NCBI GenBank assembly: GCA_026394265.1
Contig: JAPKYO010000003.1
Coordinates: 1-36,778, forward strand
Length of the DNA: 36,778 nt
Reading direction: 5' to 3'
From: Candidatus Bathyarchaeota archaeon
GTDB taxonomy: Archaea; Thermoproteota; Bathyarchaeia; TCS64
The notes under the pieces are model-generated. The model made no database searches and had not been told where the DNA came from. It saw only the letters and a list, made by a program, of their open reading frames with translations. Position numbers and translations under genes: made by a program. Of the stretch, positions 22,969 through 30,849 are shown in pieces (position 1 is the first letter of the stretch; each line of letters opens with the position of its first letter).

Positions 22969-25316
22969 TGCTGACCCTCCTTCTGATGCAGCGCCGCGAG
23001 AATCTTGTCCCGGGTAATCGGTAGGTCGTAGAACCTGACGCCGAGGGCGTTCTGGATCGCGTTCGCCACCGCCCCAGCGACTGGGTTGAGCGCCCCCTCG
23101 CCTATCCCCTTCGCGCCGAAGGGACCCGTCTCCTCGTAGGTGTCCACGAAGAAGACCTTGAAGTCTTCGAGATGGGGCATGTCCCGCGCCGTGGGTATCT
23201 TGTAGTCGGTGAGGAAGCCCCTGTTGACGAGGTCACCCGTCCGGGGGTCGTGGGGCATGTCCTCTAGGAGGGTCATGCTCCACCCCTGGGCGAAGCCGCC
23301 GTGTATCTGCCCCGCGGCGAGCGTCGGGTTGATCACAGTTCCGATGTCAGCGCCCGCTATGATCTTGATCGGCCGCACCTTGCCCGTCCACGTGTCAACC
23401 TCGACCTCGACGAAGTAGCCGGTGAAGTGGGGCGGGCAAGCCGGCTGGCGGTAGCTGTCGACGGAGGCGATTGTGCCCCAGTTCTTGTGCCTCATCGTGT
23501 AGGCGATCTCCTTGAACGTCAACTCGCGCCCCGCGACGCCCTCCGCGTAGACGACCCCCTGCTTCCGAGCGGGGTCGACCCTGAACTTGAGCGCGTGTGG
23601 GTAGGCGTCGAGTATCTTGCCCGCGTTCTCCCTGATCTTGTCCTTGACCTGCTTCGCGACCTTGAGGGCTGCTCCGCCGCCGGAGTAGATGCCCCTGCTC
23701 GCGTGTGTGCAGACGTCGTAGACGGTGGTGCTGGTGTCCGCCTGGATTATGTTGACGTTGTCGAGGGGGACGCATAGCTCCTCGGCGATGATCTTGGCGT
23801 GCGCCTCGACGGTGCCGCCGCCGTGGTCCATGAGGGCGGTGACGTAGTCGAGTGTACCGTCCTCGTTGAGTTTGAGGAGGGCTCCGCCGAAGTCGACGAC
23901 GGTCCCCGGGACGGGCGCTCCGGCGCTGCTCGTGTGGTAGCCGCGCCCCATGCCGACGCCGCGCCTGTAGCGACCCGCCTGGCTCCCCGCCTTCGGGCGG
24001 TTGTACCAGTCGATCATCTCCGCGCCACGCGTCAGAATCTCCTCGACGCCGCAGCTCTGGATGATGCTCTTCACCGTCGGGCCCTGTCCCCAGAAGAGGT
24101 CGCCCTGCCCGATGTAGTTCATCAGGCGGAAGTCGACGGGGTCCATCCCTATCGCCTCGGCGAGTTCATCCATCATGCATTCGGTCGCCCAAGTCATCTG
24201 GGGGTTGCCGTAGCCGCGGAAGGCGCAGCTCGGAACCTTGTTCGTGTAGACGGCGACGCCCCGGTAGCTCTTGGCGGGGAGCTTGTAGAGGCTAACCCAC
24301 CAGCCCACGATGCAGCCGAGCAGCGGGTACGCCTGTACCTGGTGTCCGCCGATGTCGAGCCAAGCGTCGAGGTGACCAGCGGTGAGCTTCCCGCTACGCT
24401 TCACCCCCATCTTGAGCTTGAATATCATGCTGTAGCTGACGTGGTCGTGCATGTCCTCCTCCCTGGTTAGGCTGAGGCGAACTGGGCGCCGCGTCTTCAG
24501 CGCCATCGCGACGGCGATCGGGACGACGGCGTTGACCTGTATACTCGACCCGAAGCTCCCCCCGAGGCTCGCCTTCATTACGCGTATCTTGCCCATGGGG
24601 AGGCCGAATATCTCGTGAAGTAGCAGCCTCGTGTTGTGGAGGGTCTGCGTCGTGCTCCAAATGGTGACTCCGCCGTCCGGCTCCGGCTTCACGAGCACAC
24701 TCTTCGTCTCAAGCTGGACGTGGTACCTGCGGTTCGTCCGGTACTCCCGCTCGATGATGACGTCCGCCTCCTTGAACCCGGCGTCGACGTCACCCTCCCT
24801 GCTGTCGAGGGTGCATGCGATGTTGCTCTCGATCTTCAGGACGCTGTCCTTGAGCGTGATCTCGTCGTGCAGCATGGCTCCGAGCTTCATCGAGTCGATG
24901 GCGTCGTAGGCTGCGGGCAGGGGCTCGTACTCCACCTTGATGAGTTCGAGCGCCGCCTGCGCCTGCTCCTCCGTCTCCGCGGCTACTACCGCTATGGGCT
25001 CGCCGACGTAGACGGGTTTCCGGGCGAGTATGTGCCAATCCTTGTAAGTTGCCTCGGGTGTGCTTACTAGGCGCGGGCAGAACCTCATCTCGGGCACGTC
25101 GTCGGGTGTGACGACGGTTGCGCCGAGTTTCTCGGCTTCCACCTTGTCTATCTTTGTGACCCTGGCGTGTGGGTTGGTGCTCTTCAGGATGCGCGCGTGC
25201 AGCATCCCCGGTAGGGCGAGGTCGCTGGAGAAGTGCTCCTGTCCAGTGACCTTCGAGACGCCGTCCTTCCTCGGCGTGTCCCTGCCGATGACCTTGTAGT
25301 GGCTCTGCCCGGACAT
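22965..25316 (-). CDS. XDH-family molybdenum hydroxylase, large (Mo-cofactor) subunit 2
   Basis: A 783-residue catalytic subunit binding molybdopterin cytosine dinucleotide. Landmarks in order are GKDTPRKDG-type entry, SSDLALPGMLHARIL, KASLGGSFGSS, CAFRGYGNPQMTWATE, GRGYHTSS, HGGGTVEAHAKI and the active-site base Glu740 in GAKGIGEGAL. In the position where form I CO dehydrogenase has AYxCSFR this protein reads AFRGYGN, with Gly instead of the catalytic Cys, so a CO dehydrogenase call would be wrong. Probable substrates are an aldehyde, heterocycle or aromatic acyl compound. It leads the operon large-medium-small-mocA and has a well-placed TATA-like box for a leaderless ATG at 25316. Confidence 0.9.
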   Translation of the reverse strand: MSGQSHYKVIGRDTPRKDGVSKVTGQEHFSSDLALPGMLHARILKSTNPHARVTKIDKVEAEKLGATVVTPDDVPEMRFCPRLVSTPEATYKDWHILARKPVYVGEPIAVVAAETEEQAQAALELIKVEYEPLPAAYDAIDSMKLGAMLHDEITLKDSVLKIESNIACTLDSREGDVDAGFKEADVIIEREYRTNRRYHVQLETKSVLVKPEPDGGVTIWSTTQTLHNTRLLLHEIFGLPMGKIRVMKASLGGSFGSSIQVNAVVPIAVAMALKTRRPVRLSLTREEDMHDHVSYSMIFKLKMGVKRSGKLTAGHLDAWLDIGGHQVQAYPLLGCIVGWWVSLYKLPAKSYRGVAVYTNKVPSCAFRGYGNPQMTWATECMMDELAEAIGMDPVDFRLMNYIGQGDLFWGQGPTVKSIIQSCGVEEILTRGAEMIDWYNRPKAGSQAGRYRRGVGMGRGYHTSSAGAPVPGTVVDFGGALLKLNEDGTLDYVTALMDHGGGTVEAHAKIIAEELCVPLDNVNIIQADTSTTVYDVCTHASRGIYSGGGAALKVAKQVKDKIRENAGKILDAYPHALKFRVDPARKQGVVYAEGVAGRELTFKEIAYTMRHKNWGTIASVDSYRQPACPPHFTGYFVEVEVDTWTGKVRPIKIIAGADIGTVINPTLAAGQIHGGFAQGWSMTLLEDMPHDPRTGDLVNRGFLTDYKIPTARDMPHLEDFKVFFVDTYEETGPFGAKGIGEGALNPVAGAVANAIQNALGVRFYDLPITRDKILAALHQKEGQQ

Positions 25317-25341
25317 GTTGTATGATTCTCGCGTCTCCGCG

Positions 25342-25348
25342 ATTAAAA
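25342..25348 (-). promoter_or_regulatory. TATA-like box for the second XDH-type operon
   Basis: TTTTAAT on the minus strand, 26-32 bp before ATG 25316; the spacing fits a leaderless operon transcript. Confidence 0.6.
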
Positions 25349-25407
25349 GCGTTGATAGGCGCCCCGCCCCCCGAAAAAAGCCTTTTTAATATGATTTGGT
25401 TGTTTGT

Positions 25408-25458
25408 TTAATAATAATTAATAATACTTGGTCGATTTTTAGCACTAAGTTAATAATA
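25408..25458. repeat. Three direct copies of TTAATAATA upstream of the P-type ATPase gene
   Basis: Exact 9-mers at 25408-25416, 25418-25426 and 25450-25458, in register with the helix (offsets 10 and 32 bp). The third is placed like a TATA box for a transcript starting near 25483, 13 nt before the ATG. The set may be binding sites of a metal-responsive regulator or stacked promoter elements. Confidence 0.4.
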
Positions 25459-25471
25459 GGCGTCGGCTCAC

Positions 25472-25489
25472 CCTCGATGAATCCGAGGT
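25472..25489 (+). promoter_or_regulatory. Hairpin that could hide the ribosome site of the P-type ATPase
   Basis: CCTCG (25472-25476) and CGAGG (25484-25488) form a perfect 5-bp stem with a 7-nt loop. The right arm contains GAGGT (25485-25489), the only ribosome-site-like sequence, 6 nt before ATG 25496. An RNA that includes both arms could mask it; if transcription starts near 25483 only the right arm would be made. Confidence 0.3.
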
Positions 25490-25495
25490 CTCTGA

Positions 25496-27394
25496 ATGGG
25501 CGACGATGACGAACATGGGCATCACGGCGAGGGTATCCACAGCCACGAGGGCGGAGAAGGTAGCGTCCGTGGTCTCGTCTTCTCGGGAGCTGCGCTGCTC
25601 GTCGGCCTCGCCCTGAGCTACATCCAGGGGCGGACACTCCTCTCCGACGCCGTGCTTCTCGCCGCGATGCTCGTCTCCGGGTACGCCATCGCCGTCTCGG
25701 GGGTTAAGGCGCTGCTCCACCGCAGGGTCACCATCGATCTCCTCCTCACAGTCGCGGCGGTCGGGGCCACAGCCATCGGGCACATCGAGGAGGGCGCCGC
25801 CGTCGTTCTCCTATTCAGCATCGCGGAGAGGCTCGAGGACTACGCGGGTGACCGCGCGAGGCACGCAATAGAGGAGTTGATGGAGCTACGCCCAGAGGTC
25901 GCCGTCGTCAGGCGTGGCGGCTCCGAGGTCGAGGTCCACGTCGGCGAGGTGATGCCGGGCGAGGTCTTCGTCCTCCGCCCCGGTGACAGGGTGCCGCTCG
26001 ACGGTGAGGTCGTCGAGGGTGAGTCTGGTGTCGACCAGTCGGCGATAACCGGGGAGTCTGTGCCGGCGGCGAAGGGCGTCGGCGAAGACGTATACGCGGG
26101 GACTATGAACGTGGACGGCTTCCTCGCGGTGCGCGCCACGAGCATGGCCGAGGAGTCGACGCTCGCCCGCATACTCCACATGGTCGAGGAGGCCGAGGAG
26201 AGCAAGTCGCCGACGGAGACCTTCGTCGACAGGTTCTCTCGGTGGTACACGCCGGCGGTGATAGTTGCCGCCGTCATTGTAGCCGTCGTGCCCCCGCTGT
26301 TTCTGGGGCAGCCGCTCGTGGAGTGGGTCTACAGGTCCCTGGTGATGCTGGTTGTCGCGTGTCCCTGCGCCCTCGCCATCTCGACGCCGGTCGCCATGGT
26401 CTCCGCCATAGCGAGCGCGAGCAGGAACGGCGTCCTCATCAAGGGGAGCATACACATCGAGCAACTCGCAAAGGCGAAGGTCATAGCTTTCGACAAGACG
26501 GGGACACTTACGCGCGGCGAGCTTGAGGTAAGCGACATCCGCGGCGAGGAGCCCGATGAGGTCCTGCGCTGCGCCGCGTCCCTCGAGGCGAGGTCGGAGC
26601 ACCCGATCGGTCAGGCGATTGTGGAGAGGGCGCGTGTGGCGGGCGTCGTCGACGATGAGCCCACGGGCTTCAAGATGTACCCGGGGCGTGGAGTCCAGGC
26701 GCGCCTCGGCGAGTCGACTGTATGCGTCGGGAACCCGAGGCTGCTCGCGGAGCTCGGTATAGAGAACTCGACCCACATAGCCCCCGGGGACACGGGGAAG
26801 ACGGTGATCCTCGTCGCGAAGGACGGCGCGGTCATCGGGTCCCTGACGCTGACGGATAAGGTGAGGCCGGAGTCTTCAGCCGCGGTCGCGGCGTTGAGGG
26901 CGAGGGGCCTCAGGGTGGAGATGCTTACGGGGGACAACGAGGAGACGGCGCGCGAGATGGCGGGGCGGGTCGGCGTAGACGGCTACCGCGCCGGGTTGTT
27001 GCCCGAGGAGAAGGTTTCCGCGGTCGAGTCCCTCAGGGGCTTGGGTGGCGTCGTGATGGTTGGCGACGGTGTGAACGACGCGCCGGCGCTGGCGAAGGCC
27101 GACGTTGGGATAGCCATGGGCGCGATGGGGAGCGACGTGGCGCTTGAGACCGCGGACATCGCGCTCATGCAGGACAGGCTCGACAGGGTCCCATACGCCG
27201 TCGACCTGAGCCGCGCCACGATGCGCCGCATAAGGGAAAACATCACACTCAGCCTGGTGGTGAAGCTCGGCGTCGCGTTGCTGGCGCTGTTCGGATTCGT
27301 GTCGCTCTGGGTGGCGGTCGCGGTGGGGGACATGGGGCTCAGCCTCGCGGTGATACTGAACGCGCTGAGACTCAGCAGGATCAAGCCAGAATAG
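25496..27394 (+). CDS. P1B-type metal-exporting ATPase, probably Zn/Cd/Pb
   Basis: A 632-residue heavy-metal pump in the cell membrane that exports metal using ATP. The N terminus is a His/Asp/Glu-rich tail (HGHHGEGIHSHEGGEG) instead of a CxxC metal-binding domain. Core motifs are SAITGESVP (actuator loop), Cys289-Pro-Cys291 in the transport helix, the phosphorylated Asp333 in DKTGTLTRG, SEHPIGQA and GDGVNDAPALAKADVGIAMG. The last helix has GDMGLSLAVILNALRL, where the Asp is typical of the P1B-2 (ZntA-like) group. With the His tail this points to Zn(II)/Cd(II) rather than Cu(I). An in-frame TGA directly before ATG 25496 excludes an earlier start. Its upstream region has three 9-bp repeats and a hairpin over the ribosome site. 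TAG stop. Confidence 0.88.
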   Translation: MGDDDEHGHHGEGIHSHEGGEGSVRGLVFSGAALLVGLALSYIQGRTLLSDAVLLAAMLVSGYAIAVSGVKALLHRRVTIDLLLTVAAVGATAIGHIEEGAAVVLLFSIAERLEDYAGDRARHAIEELMELRPEVAVVRRGGSEVEVHVGEVMPGEVFVLRPGDRVPLDGEVVEGESGVDQSAITGESVPAAKGVGEDVYAGTMNVDGFLAVRATSMAEESTLARILHMVEEAEESKSPTETFVDRFSRWYTPAVIVAAVIVAVVPPLFLGQPLVEWVYRSLVMLVVACPCALAISTPVAMVSAIASASRNGVLIKGSIHIEQLAKAKVIAFDKTGTLTRGELEVSDIRGEEPDEVLRCAASLEARSEHPIGQAIVERARVAGVVDDEPTGFKMYPGRGVQARLGESTVCVGNPRLLAELGIENSTHIAPGDTGKTVILVAKDGAVIGSLTLTDKVRPESSAAVAALRARGLRVEMLTGDNEETAREMAGRVGVDGYRAGLLPEEKVSAVESLRGLGGVVMVGDGVNDAPALAKADVGIAMGAMGSDVALETADIALMQDRLDRVPYAVDLSRATMRRIRENITLSLVVKLGVALLALFGFVSLWVAVAVGDMGLSLAVILNALRLSRIKPE

Positions 27395-27430
27395 GCGCAA
27401 AAAGGTTCACCTAAGCCACTGTTCGCGTGT

Positions 27431-27514
27431 GAAAAAGCGTCCAGTTTGGTGTCTTTTTCGCGCATTTTCGACGCGTTTTATGTACGTTTTTGTACATTTT
27501 CGATCCCGATCGGG
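27431..27514 (+). terminator. T-tract and inverted-repeat region after the P-type ATPase
   Basis: Between two converging gene ends. GAAAAAG (27431-27437) pairs perfectly with CTTTTTC (27453-27459), TGTAC pairs with GTACA (27481-27495), and CCCGATCGGG is a perfect palindrome (27505-27514). Several runs of four or five T lie on the plus strand (CTTTTTC, CATTTTCG, CGTTTTAT, CGTTTTTG). The T runs fit archaeal intrinsic termination of the ATPase transcript. Confidence 0.5.
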
Positions 27515-27541
27515 GGCGTTTTATGGGTTATTTCGGCTAAC

Positions 27542-27573
27542 GGGGTCATATTTTTAATTATTCTGGTGACCCC
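27542..27573. terminator. GGGGTCA/TGACCCC inverted repeat with AT-rich loop
   Basis: A perfect 7-bp inverted repeat (27542-27548 and 27567-27573) enclosing 18 AT-rich bases with TTTTTAATTATT. It lies 13 bp past the end of the converging EamA gene. It may be a terminator for that gene or a protein site. Confidence 0.35.
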
Positions 27574-27585
27574 CCCTCCCCCCCT

Positions 27586-28428
27586 TTAGAGGAGTGTGAC
27601 GATGGCTACGCCGAGCACGACGAGTGTCGAGCCGATTATGGTGCGCGTGGTGAGTTTCTCCTCCCTCATGAGTAGGCGCGTCGTGATGAGGGCGAAGAGT
27701 GGGTAGCTGTAGACGATGGTGGTGACGACGCCGACGGAGCCTGTTTCGAGGGCCGCCATCATGGCTAGCCAGCCTACGCTGCTGAGGACGCCGGTTGCGG
27801 CGAAGCAGGCGAGGCTCTGGCGGCTTACGCCGAGGTCACGCGTCTGTCCAGTGGCGGCGAGGTAGGCGGATATGAAGATGAGGCCGGCGACTGCGCCCAC
27901 CGTGGCGCTGAGGAATGGGTCGGGCTGGAGCTGGACCCCCGACTTGCTCGCTATGTTGCTCAGCGAGTAGGCGAGGGCGGCGGCGAGGCCGACTAGGAGT
28001 GCCTTCTCGATCTTGAAGCCCGAGGCGCCGCTGATGAGGGCGACACCGAGGGCGACTGTGGCGGCGCCCGCGATCGTCGTGAGGTCGGGGCTCTCCGAGA
28101 GGATAGCTATCGAGAGCAGCGTCGTTATGACTGGGCTGCTCCCGATGAGGGCGCTCGTCTTCGCCACGCCCAGCCCCTTCATGGCTACGAAGTTGAGGAG
28201 CCGGGCGACGCCGAGGGAGAGAATACCCCCTAGAGCGAAGTATCCCACCGCCGCCCAGTTGAGCTGCGGCATCCGAGTCAGCAGGAGCGCCACAAGTATG
28301 GCGGCCTGTATCGCCACGCTGTAGAAGGCGGCGACGATCGGCTTCGACCCCTTCATTCCCCTCGCGATCAGCGTCACCCCCAACGCATTCGTGAGGGACG
28401 TCACGAGCGCGAGGGCCTCGAAAAGCAA
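27586..28428 (-). CDS. EamA/DMT-superfamily transporter
   Basis: A 280-residue membrane protein with about ten helices in two EamA halves, the standard plan of drug/metabolite transporters, which move small metabolites, often as exporters. The first half ends near ATVALGVALISG and the second runs to GSTLVVLGVAIVTLL. Short charged loops such as LARGMKGSKPI and LLMREEKLTTRTI separate helices. The substrate is unknown. The TTG at 28428 is the most upstream start; the divergent GNAT gene begins 60 bp away, and both could be served by the AT block CTATTAAAAC at 28460-28469. Its 3' end converges with the P-type ATPase. TAA stop. Confidence 0.85.
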   Translation of the reverse strand: MLFEALALVTSLTNALGVTLIARGMKGSKPIVAAFYSVAIQAAILVALLLTRMPQLNWAAVGYFALGGILSLGVARLLNFVAMKGLGVAKTSALIGSSPVITTLLSIAILSESPDLTTIAGAATVALGVALISGASGFKIEKALLVGLAAALAYSLSNIASKSGVQLQPDPFLSATVGAVAGLIFISAYLAATGQTRDLGVSRQSLACFAATGVLSSVGWLAMMAALETGSVGVVTTIVYSYPLFALITTRLLMREEKLTTRTIIGSTLVVLGVAIVTLL

Positions 28429-28461
28429 GGGGGATCAGCAACAGACTCGGCGGAATCTTCT

Positions 28462-28468
28462 ATTAAAA
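28462..28468 (+). promoter_or_regulatory. TATA-like box of the GNAT gene, possibly shared with EamA
   Basis: ATTAAAA, 21-27 bp before ATG 28489. On the other strand the same block (TTTTAAT) is about 35 bp before the EamA TTG at 28428, so it could drive both genes. Confidence 0.5.
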
Positions 28469-28469
28469 C

Positions 28470-28488
28470 ATCTGATCACCGATCAGAT
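28470..28488. promoter_or_regulatory. Perfect 19-bp palindromic operator candidate before the GNAT gene
   Basis: ATCTGATC and GATCAGAT form a perfect 8-bp inverted repeat around ACC. It fills exactly the gap between the TATA-like box and ATG 28489. A dimeric repressor bound there would cover the transcription start of the GNAT gene and lies within the divergent promoter shared with EamA. Confidence 0.6.
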
Positions 28489-28974
28489 ATGGAGCCCGTC
28501 ATCCGCACCGAGATGGTGCCCGGGGACCTCGGGGAGATCGTGCGCCTCCACGGCGTGCTCTACGCGGAGGAATATCACCTCGACAACACCTTCGAGGCGT
28601 ACGTCGCGGGGCCACTCTCCGAGTTCGCCCTCGCGGAGGACCGGGAGGGGCAGAGGATATGGGTCGTCGAGGCGGCGGGGAAGGTCGCCGGGTGCATAGC
28701 GATAGTCCGAGGCGGGGAGGGCGTGGCGCAGCTCAGGTGGTTCATACTCACCCCCGAGACCCGGGGCAGGGGACTCGGCAAACGCCTCATGGAGGAAGCC
28801 GTCAACTACAGCCGCGAAGCCGGCTACAGGCGCATCATCCTCTGGACATTCAGCGAACTGGAGACCGCCATCGCCCTCTACAGGCGCTGGGGCTTCCAGA
28901 AGACCGAGGAGAAGAAGCACCACATCTGGGGACGCGACCTCACCGAGGAGAAATACGAACTCAGCCTGACTTAG
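28489..28974 (+). CDS. GNAT family N-acetyltransferase
   Basis: A 161-residue acyltransferase using acetyl-CoA. The pyrophosphate-binding motif A is RGRGLGKRLMEEAV (after FILTPET), followed by YRRIILWTFSELETAIALYRRWGFQKTEE, the usual motif B region with the Tyr that helps catalysis. The substrate (amine, peptide N terminus or toxin) is unknown. It starts at ATG 28489 directly after a 19-bp palindrome and 21-27 bp after a TATA-like box, so it is probably leaderless and tightly controlled. The divergent EamA exporter could share that control. TAG stop. The next gene (PDCD5) has a separate TATA-like stretch. Confidence 0.88.
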   Translation: MEPVIRTEMVPGDLGEIVRLHGVLYAEEYHLDNTFEAYVAGPLSEFALAEDREGQRIWVVEAAGKVAGCIAIVRGGEGVAQLRWFILTPETRGRGLGKRLMEEAVNYSREAGYRRIILWTFSELETAIALYRRWGFQKTEEKKHHIWGRDLTEEKYELSLT

Positions 28975-29015
28975 ATAAGAATAAAGGGCGCCCACCGTAT
29001 CCTCTCTGGACTGCT

Positions 29016-29414
29016 ATGAGCGGAGACGACGAGCTGGAGCGCCTCAAGCGGAAGAAGATGCAGGAGATGCAGAGGCGCATGGCAGCCCACGACGCGGCGC
29101 AGGCGGCCCAGACACTGGCCAAGGAGAAGCCGAAGGAGCCATCGACGGACCAGATTCTCGACACCATCTTCGGCGACCGCGCATGGGAGGTCTGGCGCAT
29201 CGCGAGGGAGCAGTTCCCGCAGGTCATCCCGCAGATCGAGCAGGCGCTCGTCGACGCCGTCAAGCAGGGCAAGATCGTCGAGAAGATTGACGGCGGGGGC
29301 CTCGCCATGTTCCTACGCCAGATGGGGCTCCCACTGAGGCTCAACACCCAGATACGATTCGCGGAGCACGGGGAACTCAAGACGCTTGAGCAGAAGCTCA
29401 AGAGCAACGAGTAG
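29016..29414 (+). CDS. PDCD5/TFAR19 family DNA-binding protein
   Basis: A 132-residue protein of the PDCD5 (TFAR19-related) family, found in archaea and eukaryotes, with a three-helix core and nucleic-acid-binding character. Signature parts are the charged N-terminal helix LERLKRKKMQEMQRRMA, then STDQILDTIFGDRAWEVWRIAREQ, then VIPQIEQALVDAVKQGKIVEKIDGGGL; the tail is typical as well. ATG 29016 is used, because the longer in-frame extension runs through the GNAT gene in another frame. AATAAAGG at 28980-28987 is a TATA-like stretch at a fitting distance. TAG stop. Its presence is one of the clearest archaeal markers in the window. Confidence 0.93.
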   Translation: MSGDDELERLKRKKMQEMQRRMAAHDAAQAAQTLAKEKPKEPSTDQILDTIFGDRAWEVWRIAREQFPQVIPQIEQALVDAVKQGKIVEKIDGGGLAMFLRQMGLPLRLNTQIRFAEHGELKTLEQKLKSNE

Positions 29415-29489
29415 ACGGCTCCCCCCTGCGTTTACTTGAAATACGTCTGCCTCGTTCTTGTCTGCATCACCCGATAGAAGAGCGATGGC

Positions 29490-30791
29490 TTGGCAGATGG
29501 CGTCCCCGCGCAGAAGCGCGAGTTCGGAATAGGTATCCTCCGCGGTAACCTGTTGTGGCTGGTCATCTGCCAGTGCATCTGGCAGTTCACGACCAACATA
29601 CCCTCCCCCTACCTCCCACTCTACATCCAGAAGCTGGGCGGCTCACCCGTTGACATCGGCCTCGTCAAGTCGGCGTCCGCCCTCGCGGGGCTCTTCCTCT
29701 ATCCCCTCGGCGGGTACATCGCCGACAAGCAGGGCAGGGTCAAGCTCGTCAGCATCGCCACATTCATCTACGCCTTCAGCTTCATCCCCTTCGCCTACGC
29801 GCCCAACTGGGAGACACTCGCGGTCGCCAGCTTCTTCCAGAACCTCGTCCTGTTCTACGCGCCCATACTCACGGTGCTTCAGGCGGACTCGATGCCCGTC
29901 GGGATGAGGGGGCAGGGCTTCGCCATAGCCCTCAGCATACCCAGCGCCCTCGGCGTCATCTCCCCCTTCATCGGCGGCTACCTCGTCGACCACATGGGTA
30001 TCCAGCCTGCCATGAACTTCATCTACCTCGTCGGCTTCGGCGCCGGCATACTAGTCGCCATACTAAGACTGCTCACCCTCAAGGAGACCCTCGACCCCAA
30101 ACTCATCGAGAAGATAGACTACCGGAACCTTCCCAAGGTCTTCCGGGACAGCTACGGGAGCTTCATAGACACCATGCGTTGGATGCCCCCCGAGATCATG
30201 GCGCTGGCTGTCATGCAGATAATGCAGGTCTTCTTCATAGGGATGGCCTCCTCCTACTGGGTCGTCTACGCCACAACCTACATCGGCATCTCGGCGACTC
30301 TCTGGGGCCTCAACTCCGCCATACAGGGGGGAGTAAACATGCTCCTCGCCGTCCCCGCCGGGAAGCTGATGGACCGGCTCGGCAGGAAGAAGCTCCTCGT
30401 CGCCCTCATGGCAATAACCCCCATCTTCCCCATAGCATTCCTCTTCATCAAGGACTACTACGTACTCGTCATCCTCGTCATCGGCGTAGCGATATGCAAC
30501 GCCTTCCTAATGCCCGGCTTCCAGAGCCTGCTCGCCGACTACACGCCCCGGAACCGCCGCGGCAGGGTCACCTCCGCCGTGGGTAGCGGGAACTTCTTCA
30601 TCGACATAAGGGGGACGATGTGGGGCGGCGGCATGCTCCTCTTCATCCCACTCGCCATCGGGCAGACCCTGGGCGGACTCCTCTACGAGTACAACCCCGC
30701 CGTCCCATTCGTCCTCATGTCCCTGGGACTCATACCCATAGTCCTCTGGGCACACTTCAAGGTGAAGGACCCAAAGACGATAGAGAACTAG
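29490..30791 (+). CDS. Major facilitator superfamily transporter
   Basis: A 433-residue membrane protein with about 12 helices. The cytoplasmic loop signature of the first half is GGYIADKQGRVKL and that of the second half GKLMDRLGRKKLL. It resembles multidrug/sugar-type MFS proteins, but the substrate is not evident. It is only distantly like the MFS gene at 2216. TTG 29490 is the start; the ATG at 29485 is out of frame. It ends in TAG, about 60 bp before the ferredoxin-like gene on the same strand, so they may be cotranscribed. Confidence 0.87.
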   Translation: MADGVPAQKREFGIGILRGNLLWLVICQCIWQFTTNIPSPYLPLYIQKLGGSPVDIGLVKSASALAGLFLYPLGGYIADKQGRVKLVSIATFIYAFSFIPFAYAPNWETLAVASFFQNLVLFYAPILTVLQADSMPVGMRGQGFAIALSIPSALGVISPFIGGYLVDHMGIQPAMNFIYLVGFGAGILVAILRLLTLKETLDPKLIEKIDYRNLPKVFRDSYGSFIDTMRWMPPEIMALAVMQIMQVFFIGMASSYWVVYATTYIGISATLWGLNSAIQGGVNMLLAVPAGKLMDRLGRKKLLVALMAITPIFPIAFLFIKDYYVLVILVIGVAICNAFLMPGFQSLLADYTPRNRRGRVTSAVGSGNFFIDIRGTMWGGGMLLFIPLAIGQTLGGLLYEYNPAVPFVLMSLGLIPIVLWAHFKVKDPKTIEN

Positions 30792-30836
30792 CCGCCGCTA
30801 ATGTTACCTACCCGTGGCGACGATAGGGTAGCAGCC

Positions 30837-30841
30837 GGAGG
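30837..30841 (+). promoter_or_regulatory. Ribosome binding site GGAGG pointing to an ACG start
   Basis: GGAGG followed 8 nt later by ACG at 30850-30852, in frame with the ferredoxin-like gene. No canonical start codon lies at a usable distance. Confidence 0.45.
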
Positions 30842-30849
30842 CAACCGCC

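Noticed and set aside
28659..29015. N-terminal extension of the PDCD5 gene
   Set aside because: It overlaps the GNAT gene in another frame and has shadow composition; the family begins at ATG 29016.
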